In this document: positions 1-12,900 of the stretch, in pieces
Position numbering within the stretch: position 1 is the first letter of the stretch
Layout of the letters: each line of letters opens with the position of its first letter
Assembly: GCF_963678635.1 (NCBI RefSeq)
Contig: NC_087063.1
Location: 30,452,599-30,516,598 of the forward strand
Reading direction: 5' to 3'
Length of the DNA: 64,000 nucleotides
From: Symsagittifera roscoffensis
Taxonomy: Eukaryota > Xenacoelomorpha > Acoela > Convolutidae
Program-made: the position numbers and the translations under genes
The notes under the pieces: model-generated
What the model saw: only the letters and a program-made list of their open reading frames with translations
The model's database searches: none
Told to the model about the DNA's origin: nothing

Positions 1-78
1 TTTTTTCATTAAAAATCGTATATGATTAGAGGTTATTGATAATTGGATTTTCGAGATGTTTTGTTTTGATGTAGCTAT

Positions 79-150
79 GTGATGAGAGAACAATCGCGGT
101 TTCTATTGAAGCCTTGTCCAGACTCATGATTTTCTTCCTTGGATGTCTGA
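79..150 (+). ncRNA. SNORD14: U14 snoRNA, first complete copy (canonical type)
   Basis: This is a 72-nt box C/D unit. C box GTGATGA is at 79-85, domain A CAATCGCGGTTTC at 91-103, C'-like ATGATTT at 126-132, domain B CTTCCTTGGATGT at 134-146 and D box CTGA at 147-150. G142, the fifth nucleotide upstream of the D box, pairs with the first C of the CC in 18S ACATCC, the known U14 methylation site. Vertebrate U14 is somewhat longer (about 87-95 nt) and yeast U14 longer still, so this is a compact form. CAAT (91-94) and ATTG could pair and present domain A in a loop. The flanks offer only a short TAG/CTA pairing in place of a proper terminal stem. Confidence 0.92.
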
Positions 151-356
151 TCTATGTTTGTTCTGTGATCTAATAGGTCTTAAGATTATGATCTATGCCG
201 AAATAACAATAACGCATTTCTCTCGAGAGCAGTTAAAAATGGTCGGCTTTTGAGCTGTCTTTTTGTTCATTTCCTACTTTTTTCTTTAAAAAATCGTGTA
301 TGATTAGAGATTATTGATAATTGTGTATTTTAAATGTTTGGTTTTGATGTAGCTAT

Positions 357-428
357 GTGATGAGAGAACAATCGCGGTTTCTATTGAAGCCTTGTCGAGA
401 CTCGTGATTTTCTTCCTTGGATGTCTGA
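357..428 (+). ncRNA. SNORD14: U14 snoRNA copy, intact
   Basis: C box, domain A, domain B and D box are all intact. The copy differs from the first by TTGTCGAGACTCGTG in place of TTGTCCAGACTCATG in the linker between the two 18S elements, a change outside the guide sequences. Confidence 0.9.
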
Positions 429-2030
429 TCTATGTTTGTATCTATGATGCAACCTTCTTTTAAAGTCTATGATATATACTGAAGTGACAATGATGCTATT
501 CTTTTGAGAGCAGTTAACAATGGTCGGCTTTTGGGCTGTCTTTTCATTCAATTCCTACTTTTTTCATTAAAAATCGTATATGTTTAGAGGTTATTGATAA
601 TTGGATTTTCGAGATGTTTTGTTTTGATGTAGCTATGTGATGAGAGAACAATCGCGGTTTCTATTGAAGCCTTGTCCAGACTCATGATTTTCTTCCTTGG
701 ATGTCTGATCTATGTTTGTTTCTATGATGGAATGCTCTTTTAAAGCCTATGATATATACTGAAGTGACAATGATGCTATTCTTTTGAGAGCAGTTAACAA
801 TGGTCGGCTTTTGGGCTGTCTTTTCATTCAATTCCTACTTTTTTCATTAAAAATCGTATATGATTAGAGGTTATTGATAATTGGATTTTCGAGATGTTTT
901 GTTTTGATGTAGCTATGTGATGAGAGAACAATCGCGGTTTCTATTGAAGCCTTGTCTAGACTCATGATTTTCTTCCTTGAATGTCTGGTCTATGTTTGTT
1001 CTGTGATGGAATGCTCTTTTAAAGTCTATGATATATACTGAAGTGACAATGATGCTATTCTTTTGAGAGCAGTTAAAAATGGTCGGCTTTTGGGCTGTCT
1101 TTTCATTCAATTCCTACTTTTTTCATTAAAAATCGTATATGATTAGAGGTTATTGATAATTGGATTTTCGAGATGTTTTGTTTTGATGTAGCTATGTTAT
1201 GAGAGAACAATCGCGGTTTCTATTGAAGCCTTGTCCAGACTCATGATTTTCTTCCTTGGATGTCTGATCTATGTTTGTATCTATGATGCAACCTTCTTTT
1301 AAAGTCTATGATATATACTGAAGTGACAATGATGCTATTCTTTTGAGAGCAGTTAACAATGGTCGGCTTTTGGGCTGTCTTTTCATTCAATTCCTACTTT
1401 TTTCATTAAAAATCGTATATGATTAGAGGTTATTGATAATTGGATTTTCGAGATGTTTTGTTTTGATGTAGCTATGTGATGAGAGAACAATCGCGGTTTC
1501 TATTGAAGCCTTGTCCAGACTCATGATTTTCTTCGTTGGATGTCTGATCTATGTTTGTTCTGTGATCTAATAGGTCTTAAGATTATGATCTATGCCGAAA
1601 TAACAATAACGCATTTCTCTCGAGAGCAGTTAAAAATGGTCGGCTTTTGGGCTGTCTTTTTGTTCATTTCCTACTTTTTTCTTTAAAAAATCGTGTATGA
1701 TTAGAGATTATTGATTGGATATTTTAAATGTTTGGTTTTGATGTAGCTATGTGATGAGAGAACAATCGCGGTTTCTATTGAAGCCTTGTCGAGACTCGTG
1801 ATTTTCTTCCTTGGATGTCTGATCTATGTTTGTATCTATGATGCAACCTTCTTTTAAAGTCTATGATATATACTGAAGTGACAATGATGCTATTCTTTCG
1901 AGAGCAGTTAACAATGGTCGGCTTTTGGGCTGTCTTTTCATTCAATTCCTACTTTTTTCATTAAAAATCGTATATGATTAGAGGTTATTGATAATTGGAT
2001 TTTCGAGATGTTTTGTTTTGATGTAGCTAT

Positions 2031-2102
2031 GTGATGAGAGAACAATCGCGGTTTCTATTGAAGCCTTGTCCAGACTCATGATTTTCTTCCTTGGATGTCT
2101 GA
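2031..2102 (+). ncRNA. SNORD14: U14 snoRNA copy, intact
   Basis: All four core elements are intact and the sequence equals that of the first complete copy. It is followed by the spacer type beginning TCTATGTTTGTTTCTATG. Confidence 0.9.
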
Positions 2103-3900
2103 TCTATGTTTGTTTCTATGATGGAATGCTCTTTTAAAGTCTATGATATATACTGAAGTGACAATGATGCTATTCTTTTGAGAGCAGTTAACAATGGTCG
2201 GCTTTTGGATTGTCTTTTCATTCAATTCCTACTTTTTTCATTAAAAATCGTATATGATTAGAGGTTATTGATAATTGGATTTTCGAGATGTTTTGTTTTG
2301 ATGTAGCTATGTGATGAGAGAACAATCGCGGTTTCTATTGAAGCCTTGTCCAGACTCATGATTTTCTTCCTTGAATGTCTGATCTATGTTTGTTCTGTGA
2401 TCTAATAGGTCTTAAGATTATGATCTATGCCGAAATAACAATAACGCATTTCTCTCGAGAGCAGTTAAAAATGGTCGGCTTTTGGGCTGTCTTTTTGTTC
2501 ATTTCCTACTTTTTTCTTTAAAAAATCGTGTATGATTAGAGATTATTGATTGGATATTTTAAATGTTTGGTTTTGATGTAGCTATGTGATGAGAGAACAA
2601 TCGCGGTTTCTATTGAAGTCTTGTCGAGACTCGTGATTTTCTTCCTTGGATGTCTGATCTATGTTTGTATCTATGATGCAACCTTCTTTTAAAGTCTATG
2701 ATATATACTGAAGTGACAATGATGCTATTCTTTTGAGAGCAGTTAACAATGGTCGGCTTTTGGGCTGTCTTTTCATTCAATTCCTACTTTTTTCATTAAA
2801 AATCGTATATGATTAGAGGTTATTGATAATTGGATTTTCGAGATGTTTTGTTTTGATGTAGCTATGTGATGAGAGAACAATCGCGGTTTCTATTGAAGCC
2901 TTGTCCAGACTCATGATTTTCTTCCTTGGATGTCTGATTTATGTTTGTTCTGTGATCTAATAGGTCTTAAGATTATGATCTATGCCGAAATAACAATAAC
3001 GCATTTCTCTCGAGAGCAGTTAAAAATGGTCGGCTTTTGGACTGTCTTTTTGTTCATTTCCTACTTTTTTCTTTAAAAAATCGTGTATGATTAGAGATTA
3101 TTGATTGGATATTTTAAATGTTTGGTTTTGATGTAGCTATGTGATGAGAGAACAATCGCGGTTTCTATTGAAGCCTTGTCGAGACTCGTGATTTTCTTCC
3201 TTGGATGTCTGATCTATGTTTGTATCTATGATGCAACCTTCTTTTAAAGTCTATGATATATACTGAAGTGACAATGATGCTATTCTTTTGAGAGCAGTTA
3301 ACAATGGTCGGCTTTTGGGCTGTCTTTTCATTCAATTCCTACTTTTTTCATTAAAAATCGTATATGATTAGAGGTTATTGATAATTGGATTTTCGAGATG
3401 TTTTGTTTTGATGTAGCTATGTGATGAGAGAACAATCGCGGTTTCTATTGAAGCCTTGTCCAGACTCATGATTTTCTTCCTTGGATGTCTGATTTATGTT
3501 TGTTCTGTGATCTAATAGGTCTTAAGATTATGATCTATGCCGAAATAACAATAACGCATTTCTCTCGAGAGCAGTTAAAAATGGTCGGCTTTTGGACTGT
3601 CTTTTTGTTCATTTCCTACTTTTTTCTTTAAAAAATCGTGTATGATTAGAGATTATTGATTGGATATTTTAAATGTTTGGTTTTGATGTAGCTATGTGAT
3701 GAGAGAACAATCGCGGTTTCTATTGAAGCCTTGTCGAGACTCGTGATTTTCTTCCTTGGATGTCTGATCTATGTTTGTATCTATGATGCAACCTTCTTTT
3801 AAAGTCTATGATATATACTGAAGTGACAATGATGCTATTCTTTCGAGAGCAGTTAACACTGGTCGGCTATTGGATTGTATTTTCATTCAATTCCTACTTT

Positions 3901-6900
3901 TTTCATTAAAACTCGTAAATGATTAGAGGTTATTGATAATTGGATTTTTGAGATGTTTTGTTTTGATGTAGCTATGTGATTCGCTGTTTCTTTTGAAGCC
4001 TTGTCGAGACTCATAATTTTCTTCCTTGGATGTCTGATCTATGTTTGTTTTGTGATCTAATAGATCTTAGAAGGTTATGATTTATGCCGAAATAACAATA
4101 ACGCATTTCTCTCGAGAGCAGTTAACAATGGTCGGCTTTTGGGCTGTCTTTTTTTTCATTTCCTACTTTTTTTCTTTAAAAAATCGTGTATGATTAGAGA
4201 TTATTCATAATTGGATTTCCGAGATGTTTTGTTTTGATGTAGCTATGTGATGAGAGAACAATCGCGGTTTCTAATGAAGCCTTGTCGAGGTTCATGATTT
4301 TCTTCCTTGGATGTCTGATCTATGTTTGTTTCTATGATGCAACCTTCTTTTAAAGTCTATGATATATACTGAAGTGACAATGGTGCTATTCTTTCGAGAG
4401 CAGTTAACAATGGTCGGCTTTTGGGCTGTCTTTTCATTCAATTCCTACTTTTTTCATTAAAAATCGTATATGTTTAGAGGTTATTGATAATTGGTTTTTC
4501 GAGATGTTTTGTTTTGATGTAGCTATGTGATGAGAGAACAATCGCGGTTTCTATTGAAGCCTTGTCCAGACTCATGATTTTCTTCCTTGGATGTCTGATC
4601 TATGTTTGTTTCTATGATGGAATGCTCTTTTAAAGTCTATGATATATACTGAAGTGACAATGATGCTATTCTTTCGAGAGCAGTTAACACTGGTCGGCTA
4701 TTGGATTGTCTTTTCATTCAATTCCTACTTTTTTCATTAAAACTCGTAAATGATTAGAGGTTATTGATAATTGGATTTTTGAGATGTTTTGTTTTGATGT
4801 AGCTATGTGATTCGCTGTTTCTTTTGAAGCCTTGTCGAGACTCATGATTTTCTTCCTTGGATGTCTGATCTGTTTGTTTTGTGATCTAATAGATCTTAGA
4901 AGGTTATGATTTATGCCGAAATAACAATAACGCATTTCTCTCGAGAGCAGTTAACAATGGTCGGCTTTTGGGCTGTGTTTTTTTTCATTTCCTACTTTTT
5001 TTCTTTAAAAAATCGTGTATGATTAGAGATTATTGATAATTGGATTTCCGAGATGTTTTGTTTTGATGTAGCTATGTGATGAGAGAACAATCGCGGTTTC
5101 TATTGAAGCCTTGTCGAGGTTCATGATTTTCTTCCTTGGATGTCTGATCTATGTTTGTTTCTATGATGCAACCTTCTTTTAAAGTCTATGATATATACTG
5201 AAGTGACAATGATGCTATTCTTTCGAGAGCAGTTAACACTGGTCTGCTATTGGATTGTCTTTTCATTCAATTTCTACTTTTTTCATTAAAACTCGTAAAT
5301 GATTAGAGGTTATTGATAATTGGATTTTTGAGATGTTTTGTTTTGATGTAGCTATGTGATTCGCTGTTTCTTTTGATGCCTTGTCGAGACTCATGATTTT
5401 CTTCCTTGGATGTCTGATCTGTTTGTTTTGTGATCTAATAGATCTTAGAAGTTTATGATTTATGCCGAAATAACAATAACGCATTTCTCTCGAGAGCAGT
5501 TAACAATGGTCGGCTTTTGGGCTGTCTTTTTTTTCATTTCCTACTTTTTTTCTTTAAAAAATCGTGTATGATTAGAGATTATTGATAATTGGATTTCCGA
5601 GATGTTTTGTTTTGATGTAGCTATGTGATGAGAGAACAATCGCGGTTTCTATTGAAGCCTTGTCGAGGTTCATGATTTTCTTCCTTGGATGTCTGATCTA
5701 TGTTTGTTTCTATGATGCAACCTTCTTTTAAAGTCTATGATATATACTGAAGTGACAATGATGCTATTCTTTCGAGAGCAGTTAACACTGGTCTGCTATT
5801 GGATTGTCTTTTCATTCAATTTCTACTTTTTTCATTAAAACTCGTAAATGATTAGAGGTTATTGATAATTGGATTTTTGAGATGTTTTGTTTTGATGTAG
5901 CTATGTGATTCGCTGTTTCTTTTGAAGCCTTGTCGAGACTCATGATTTTCTTCCTTGGATGTCTGATCTATGTTTGTTTTGTGATCTAATAGATCTTAGA
6001 AGGTTATGATTTATGCCGAAATAACAATAACGCCTTTCTCTCGAGAGCAGTTAACAATGGTCGGCTTTTGGGCTGTCTTTTTTTTCATTTCCTACTTTTT
6101 TTCTTTAAAAAATCGTGTATGATTAGAGATTATTGATTGGATATTTTAAAGTTTGGTTTTGATGTAGCTATGTGATGAGAGAACAATCGCGGTTTCTATT
6201 GAAGCCTTGTCGAGACTCATGATTTTCTTCCTTGGATGTCTGATCTATGTTTGTTTCTATGATGCAACCTTCTTTGAAAGTCTATGATATACACTGAAGT
6301 GACAATGATGCTATTCTTTCGAGAGCAGTTAACACTGGTCGGCTATTGGATTGTCTTTTCATTCAATTTCTACTTTTTTCATTAAAACTCGTAAATGATT
6401 AGAGGTTATTGATAATTGGATTTTTGAGATGTTTTGTTTTGATGTAGCTATGTGATTCGCTGTTTCTTTTGAAGCCTTGTCGAGACTCATGATTTTCTTC
6501 CTTGGATGTCTGATCTATGTTTGTTTTGTGATCTAATAGATCTTAGAAGGTTATGATTTATGCCGAAATAACAATAACGCATTTCTCTCGAGAGCAGTTA
6601 ACAATGGTCGGCTTTTGGGCTGTCTTTTTTTTCATTTCCTACTTTTTTTCTTCAAAAAATCGTGTATGATTACAGATTATTGATTGGATATTTTAAATGT
6701 TTGGTTTTGATGTAGCTATGTGATGAGAGAACAATCGCGGTTTCTATTGAAGCCTTGTCGAGACTCATGATTTTCTTCCTTGGATGTCTGATCTATGTTT
6801 GTTTCTATGATGCAACCTTCTTTTAAAGTCTATGATATATACTGAAGTGACAATGATGCTATTCTTTCGAGAGCAGTTAACACTGGTCGGCTATTGGATT

Positions 6901-9900
6901 GTCTTTTCATTCAATTCCTACTTTTTTCATTAAAACTCGTAAATGATTAGAGGTTATTGATAATTGGATTTTTGAGATGTTTTGTTTTGATGTAGCTATG
7001 TGATTCGCTGTTTCTTTTGAAGCCTTGTCGAGACTCATGATTTTCTTCCTTGGATGTCTGATCTATGTTTGTTTTGTGATCTAATAGATCTAAGAAGGTT
7101 ATGATTTATGCCGAAATAACAATAACGCATTTCTCTCGAGAGCAGTTGACAATGGTCGGCTTTTGGGCTGTCTTTTTTTTTTCATTTCCTACTTTTTTTC
7201 TTTAAAAAATCGTGTATGATTAGAGATTATTGATAATTGGATATTTTAAATGTTTGGTTTTGATGTAGCTATGGGATGAGAGAACAATCGCGGTTTCTAT
7301 TGAAGCCTTGTCGAGACTCATGATTTTCTTCCTTGGATGTCTGATTTATGTTTGTTTCTATGATAGAATGCTCTTTTAAAGTCTTTGATATATACTGAAG
7401 TGACAATGATGCTATTCTTTTGAGAGCAGTTAACAATGGTCGGCTTTTGGGCTGTCTTTTCATTCAATTCCTACTTTTTTCTTTCAAAATCGTATATGAT
7501 TAGAGGTTATTGATAATTGGATTTTCGAGATGTTTTGTTTTGATGTAGCTATGTGATGAGAGAACAATCGCGGTTTCTATTGAAGCCTTGTCCAGACTCA
7601 TGATTTTCTTCCTTGGATGTCTGATCTATGTTTGTTCTGTGATCTAATAGGTCTTAAGATTATGATCTATGCCGAAATAACAATAACGCCTTTCTCTCGA
7701 CAGCAATTAAAAATGGTCGGCTTTTGGGCTGTCTTTTTGTTCATTTCCTACTTTTTTCTTTAAAAAATCGTGTATGATTAGAGATTATTGATTGGATATT
7801 TTAAATGTTTGACTTTGATGTAGCTATGTGATGAGAGAACAATCGCGGTTTCTATTGAAGCCTTGTCGAGACTCATGATTTTCTTCCTTGGATGTCTGAT
7901 CTATGTTTGTTTCTATGATGCAATCTTCTTTTAAAGTCTATGATATATACTGAAGTGACAATGACGCTATTCTTTCGAGAGCAGTTAACACTGGTCGGCT
8001 ATTGGATTGTCTTTTCATTCAATTCCTACTTTTTTCATTAAAACTCGTAAATGATTACAGGTTATTGATAATTGGATTTTTGAGATGTTTTGTTTTGATG
8101 TAGCTATGTGATTCGCTGTTTCTTTTGAAGCCTTGTCGAGACTCATGATTTTCTTCCTTGGATGTCTGATCTATGTTTGTTTTGTGATCTAATAGATCTT
8201 AGAAGGTTATGATTTATGCCGAAATAACAATAACGCATTTCTCTCGAGAGCAGTTAACAATGGTCGGCTTTTTGGCTGTCTTTTTTTTCATTTCCTACTT
8301 TTTTTCTTTAAAGAATCGTGTATGATCAGAGATTATTGATTCGATATTTTGAATGTTTGGGTTTGATGGTGCTATGTGATGAGAGAACAATCGCGGTTTC
8401 TATTGAAGCCTTGTCGAGACTCATGTTTTTCTTCCTTGGATGTCTGATCTATGTTTGTTTCTATGATGCAACCTTCTTTTAAAGTCTATGACATATACTG
8501 AAGTGACAATGATGCTATTCTTTCGAGAGCAGTTAGCACTGGTCGGCTATTGGATTGTCTTTTCATTCAATTCCTACTTTTTTCATTAAAACTCGTAAAT
8601 GATTAGAGGTTATTGATAATTGGATTTTTGAGATGTTTTGTTTTGATGTAGCTATGTGATTCGCTGTTTCTTTTGAAGCCTTGTCGAGACTCATGATTTT
8701 CTTCCTTGGATGTCTGATCTATGTTTGTTTTGTGATCTAATAGATCTTAGAAGGTTATGATTTATGCCGAAATAACAATAACGCAATTCTCTCGAGGGCA
8801 GTTAAAAATGGTCGGCTTTTGGGCTGTCTTTTTGTTCATTTCCTACTTTTTTCTTTAAAAAATCGTGTATGATTAGAGATTATTGATTGGATATTTTAAA
8901 TGTTTGACTTTGATGTAGCTATGTGATGAGAGAACAATCGCGGTTTCTATTGAAGCTTTGTCGAGACTCATGATTTTCTTCCTTGGATGTCTGATCTATG
9001 TTTGTTTCTATGATGCAATCTTCTTTTAAAGTCTATGATATATACTGAAGTGACAATGACGCTATTCTTTCGAGAGCAGTTAACACTGGTCGGCTATTGG
9101 ATTGTCTTTTCATTCAATTCCTACTTTTTTCATTAAAACTCGTAAATGATTAGAGGTTATTGATAATTGGATTTTTGAGATGTTTTGTTTTGATGTAGCT
9201 ATGTGATTCGCTGTTTCTTTTGAAGCCTTGTCGAGACTCATGATTTTCTTCCTTGGATGTCTGATCTATGTTTGTTTTGTGATCTAATAGATCTTAGAAG
9301 GTTATGATTTATGCCGAAATAACAATAACGCAATTCTCTCGAGGGCAGTTAACAATGGTCGGCTTTTGGGCTGTCTTTTTTTTCATTTCCTACTTTTTTT
9401 CTTTAAAAAATCGTGTATGATTAGAGATAATTGATAATTGGATATTTTAAATGTTTGGTTTTGATGTAGCTATGTGATGAGAGAACAATCGCGGTTTCTA
9501 TTGAAGCCTTGTCGAGACTCATGATTTCTTCCTTGGATGTCTGATCTATGTTTGTTTCTATGATGGAATGCTCTTTTAAAGTCTTTGATATATACTGAAG
9601 TGACAATGATGCTATTCTTTTGAGAGCAGTTAACACTGGTCGGCTATTGGATTGTCTTTTCATTCAATTCCTACTTTTTTCATTAAAACTCGTAAATGAT
9701 TAGAGGTTATTGATAATTGGATTTTTGAGATGTTTTGTTTTGATGTAGCTATGTGATTCGCTGTTTCTTTTGAAGCCTTGTCGAGACTCATGATTTTCTT
9801 CCTTGGATGTCTGATCTATGTTTGTTTTGTGATCTAATAGATCTTAGAAGGTTATGATTTATGCCGAAATAACAATAACGCATTTCTCTCGAGAGCAGTT

Positions 9901-12900
9901 AACAATGGTCGGCTTTTGGGCTGTCTTTTTTTTCATTTCCTACTTTTTTTCTTCAAAAAATCGTGTATGATCAGAGATTATTGATTCGATATTTTAAATG
10001 TTTGGGTTTGATGGTGCTATGTGATGAGAGAACAATCGCGGTTTCTATTGAAGCCTTGTCGAGACTCATGTTTTTCTTCCTTGGATGTCTGATCTATGTT
10101 TGTTTCTATGATGCAACCTTCTTTTAAAGTCTATGATATATACTGAAGTGACAATGATGCTATTCTTTCGAGAGCAGTTAGCACTGGTCGGCTATTAGAT
10201 TTTCTTTTCATTCAATTCCTACTTTTTTCATTAAAACTCGTAAATGATTAGAGGTTATTGATAATTGGATTTTTGAGATGTTTTGTTTTGATGTAGCTAT
10301 GTGATTCGCTGTTTCTTTTGAAGCCTTGTCGAGACTCATGATTTTCTTCCTTGGATGTCTGATCTATGTTTGTTTTGTGATCTAATAGATCTTAGAAGGT
10401 TATGATTTATGCCGAAATAACAATAACGCAATTCTCTCGAGAGCAGTTAACAATGGTCGGCTTTTGGGCTGTCTTTTTTTTCATTTCCTACTTTTTTTCT
10501 TTAAAAATCGTGTATGATTAGAGATAATTGATAATTGGATATTTTAAATGTTTGGTTTTGATGTAGCTATGTGATGAGAGAACAATCGCGGTTTCTATTG
10601 AAGCCTTGTCGATACTCATGATTTTCTTCCTTGGATGTCTGATCTATGTTTGTTTCTATGATGGAATGCTCTTTTAAAGTCTTTGATATATACTGAAGTG
10701 ACAATGATGCTATTCTTTTGAGAGCAGTTAACAATGGTCGGCTTTTGGGCTGTCTTTTCATTCAATTCCTACTTTTTTCATTAAAAATCGTATATGATTA
10801 GAGGTTATTGATAATTGGGTTTTCGAGATGTTTTGTTTTGATGTAGCTATGTGATGAGAGAACAATCGCGGTTTCTATTGAAGCCTTGTCCAGACTCATG
10901 ATTTTCTTCCGTGGATGTCTGATCTATGTTTGTTCTGTGATCTAATAGGTCTTAAGATTATGATCTATGCCGAAATAACAATAACGCATTTCTCTCGAGA
11001 GCAGTTAAAAATGGTCGGCTTTTGGGCTGTCTTTTTGTTCATTTCCTACTTTTTTCTTTAAAAAATCTCGTATGATTAGAGATTATTGATTGGATATTTT
11101 AAATGTTTGACTTTGATGTAGCTATGTGATGAGAGAGCAATCGCGGTTTCTATTGAAGCCTTGTCGAGACTCATGATTTTCTTCCTTGGATGTCTGATCT
11201 ATGTTTGTTTCTATGATGCAACCTTCTTTTAAAGTCTATGATATATACTGAAGTGACAATGATGCTATTCTTTCGAGAGCAGTTAACACTGGTCGGCTGT
11301 TGGATTGTCTTTTCATTCAATTCCTACTTTTTTCATTAAAACTCGTAAATGGTTAGAGGTTATTGATAATTGGATTTTTGAGATGTTTTGTTTTGATGTA
11401 GTTATGTGATTCGCTGTTTCTTTTGAAGCCTTGTCGAGACTCATGATTTTCTTCCTTGGATGTCTGATCTATGTTTGTTTTGTGATCTAATAGATCTTAG
11501 AAGGTTATGATTTATGCCGAAATAACAATAACGCATTTCTCTCGAGAGCAGTTAACAATGGTCGGCTTTTGGGCTGTCTTTTTTTTTCATTTCCTACTTT
11601 TTTTCTTTAAAAAATCGTGTATGATCAGAGATTATTGATTCGATATTTTAAATGTTTGGGTTTGATGGTGCTATGTGATGAGAGAACAATCGCGGTTTCT
11701 ATTGAAGCCTTGTCGAGACTCATGTTTTTCTTCCTTGGATGTCTGATCTATGTTTGTTTCTATGATGCAACCTTCTTTTAAAGTCTATGATATATACTGA
11801 AGTGACAATGATGCTATTCTTTCGAGAGCAGTTAGCACTGGTCGGCTATTAGATTGTCTTTTCATTCAATTCCTACTTTTTTCATTAAAACTCGTAAATG
11901 ATTAGAGGTTATTGATAATTGGATTTTTGAGATGTTTTGTTTTGATGTAGCTATGTGATTCGCTGTTTCTTTTGAAGCCTTGTCGAGACTCATGATTTTC
12001 TTCCTTGGATGTCTGATCTATGTTTGTTTTGTGATCTAATAGATCTTAGAAGGTTATGATTTATGCCGAAATAACAATAACGCAATTCTCTCGAGAGCAG
12101 TTAACAATGGTCGGCTTTTGGGCTGTCTTTATTTTCATTTCCTACTTTTTTTCTTTAAAAAATCGTGTATGATTAGAGATAATTGATAATTGGATATTTT
12201 AAATGTTTGGTTTTGATGTAGCTATGTGATGAGAGAACAATCGCGGTTTCTATTGAAGCCTTGTCGAGACTCATGATTTTCTTCCTTGGATGTCTGATCT
12301 ATGTTTGTTTCTATGATGGAATGCTCTTTTAAAGTCTTTGATATATACTGAAGTGACAATGATGCTATTCTTTTGAGAGCAGTTAACACTGGTCGGCAAT
12401 TGGATTGTCTTTTCATTCAATTCCTACTTTTTTCATTAAAACTCGTAAATGATTAGAGGTTATTGATAATTGGATTTTTGAGATGTTTTGTTTTGATGTA
12501 GCTATGTGATTCGCTGTTTCTTTTGAAGCCTTGTCGAGACTCATGATTTTCTTCCTTGGATGTCTGATCTATGTTTGTTTTGTGATCTAATAGATCTTAG
12601 AAGGTTATGATTTATGCCGAAATAACAATAACGCATTTCTCTCGAGAGCAGTTAACAATGGTCGGCTTTTGGGCTGTCTTTTTTTTTCATTTCCTACTTT
12701 TTTTCTTTAAAAAATCGTGTATGATCAGAGATTATTGATTCGATATTTTAAATGTTTAGGTTTGATGGTGCTATGTGATGAGAGAACAATCGCGGTTTCT
12801 ATTGAAGCCTTGTCGAGACTCATGTTTTTCTTCCTTGGATGTCTGATCTATGTTTGTTTCTATGATGCAACCTTCTTTTAAAGTCTATGATATATACTGA

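Larger units (their letters stand above)
1..3900 (+). repeat. U14 sub-array 1: 14 copies, two spacer types
   Basis: U14 segments lie at 79-150, 357-428, 637-708, 917-988, 1196-1267, 1476-1547, 1751-1822, 2031-2102, 2311-2382, 2586-2657, 2866-2937, 3141-3212, 3421-3492 and 3696-3767. Spacing is 275 or 278-280 bp. Two spacer types occur: one with CTAATAGGTCTTAAG after the D box, the other with GCAACCTTCTTTTAAAG or GGAATGCTCTTTTAAAG. Ten copies look intact. Defects: the D box is CTGG and domain B is mutated at 917-988; the C box is GTTATGA at 1196; domain B has CTTCGTTGG at 1476-1547 and CTTGAATG at 2311-2382. Confidence 0.9.

Noticed and set aside
150-357. A second snoRNA (H/ACA or C/D) in the spacer around TCTCGAGAG
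   Set aside because: AGAGCA fits the loose H-box pattern and ATGATGC resembles a C box, but spacing to an ACA or D box is wrong and no stable double hairpin is visible.
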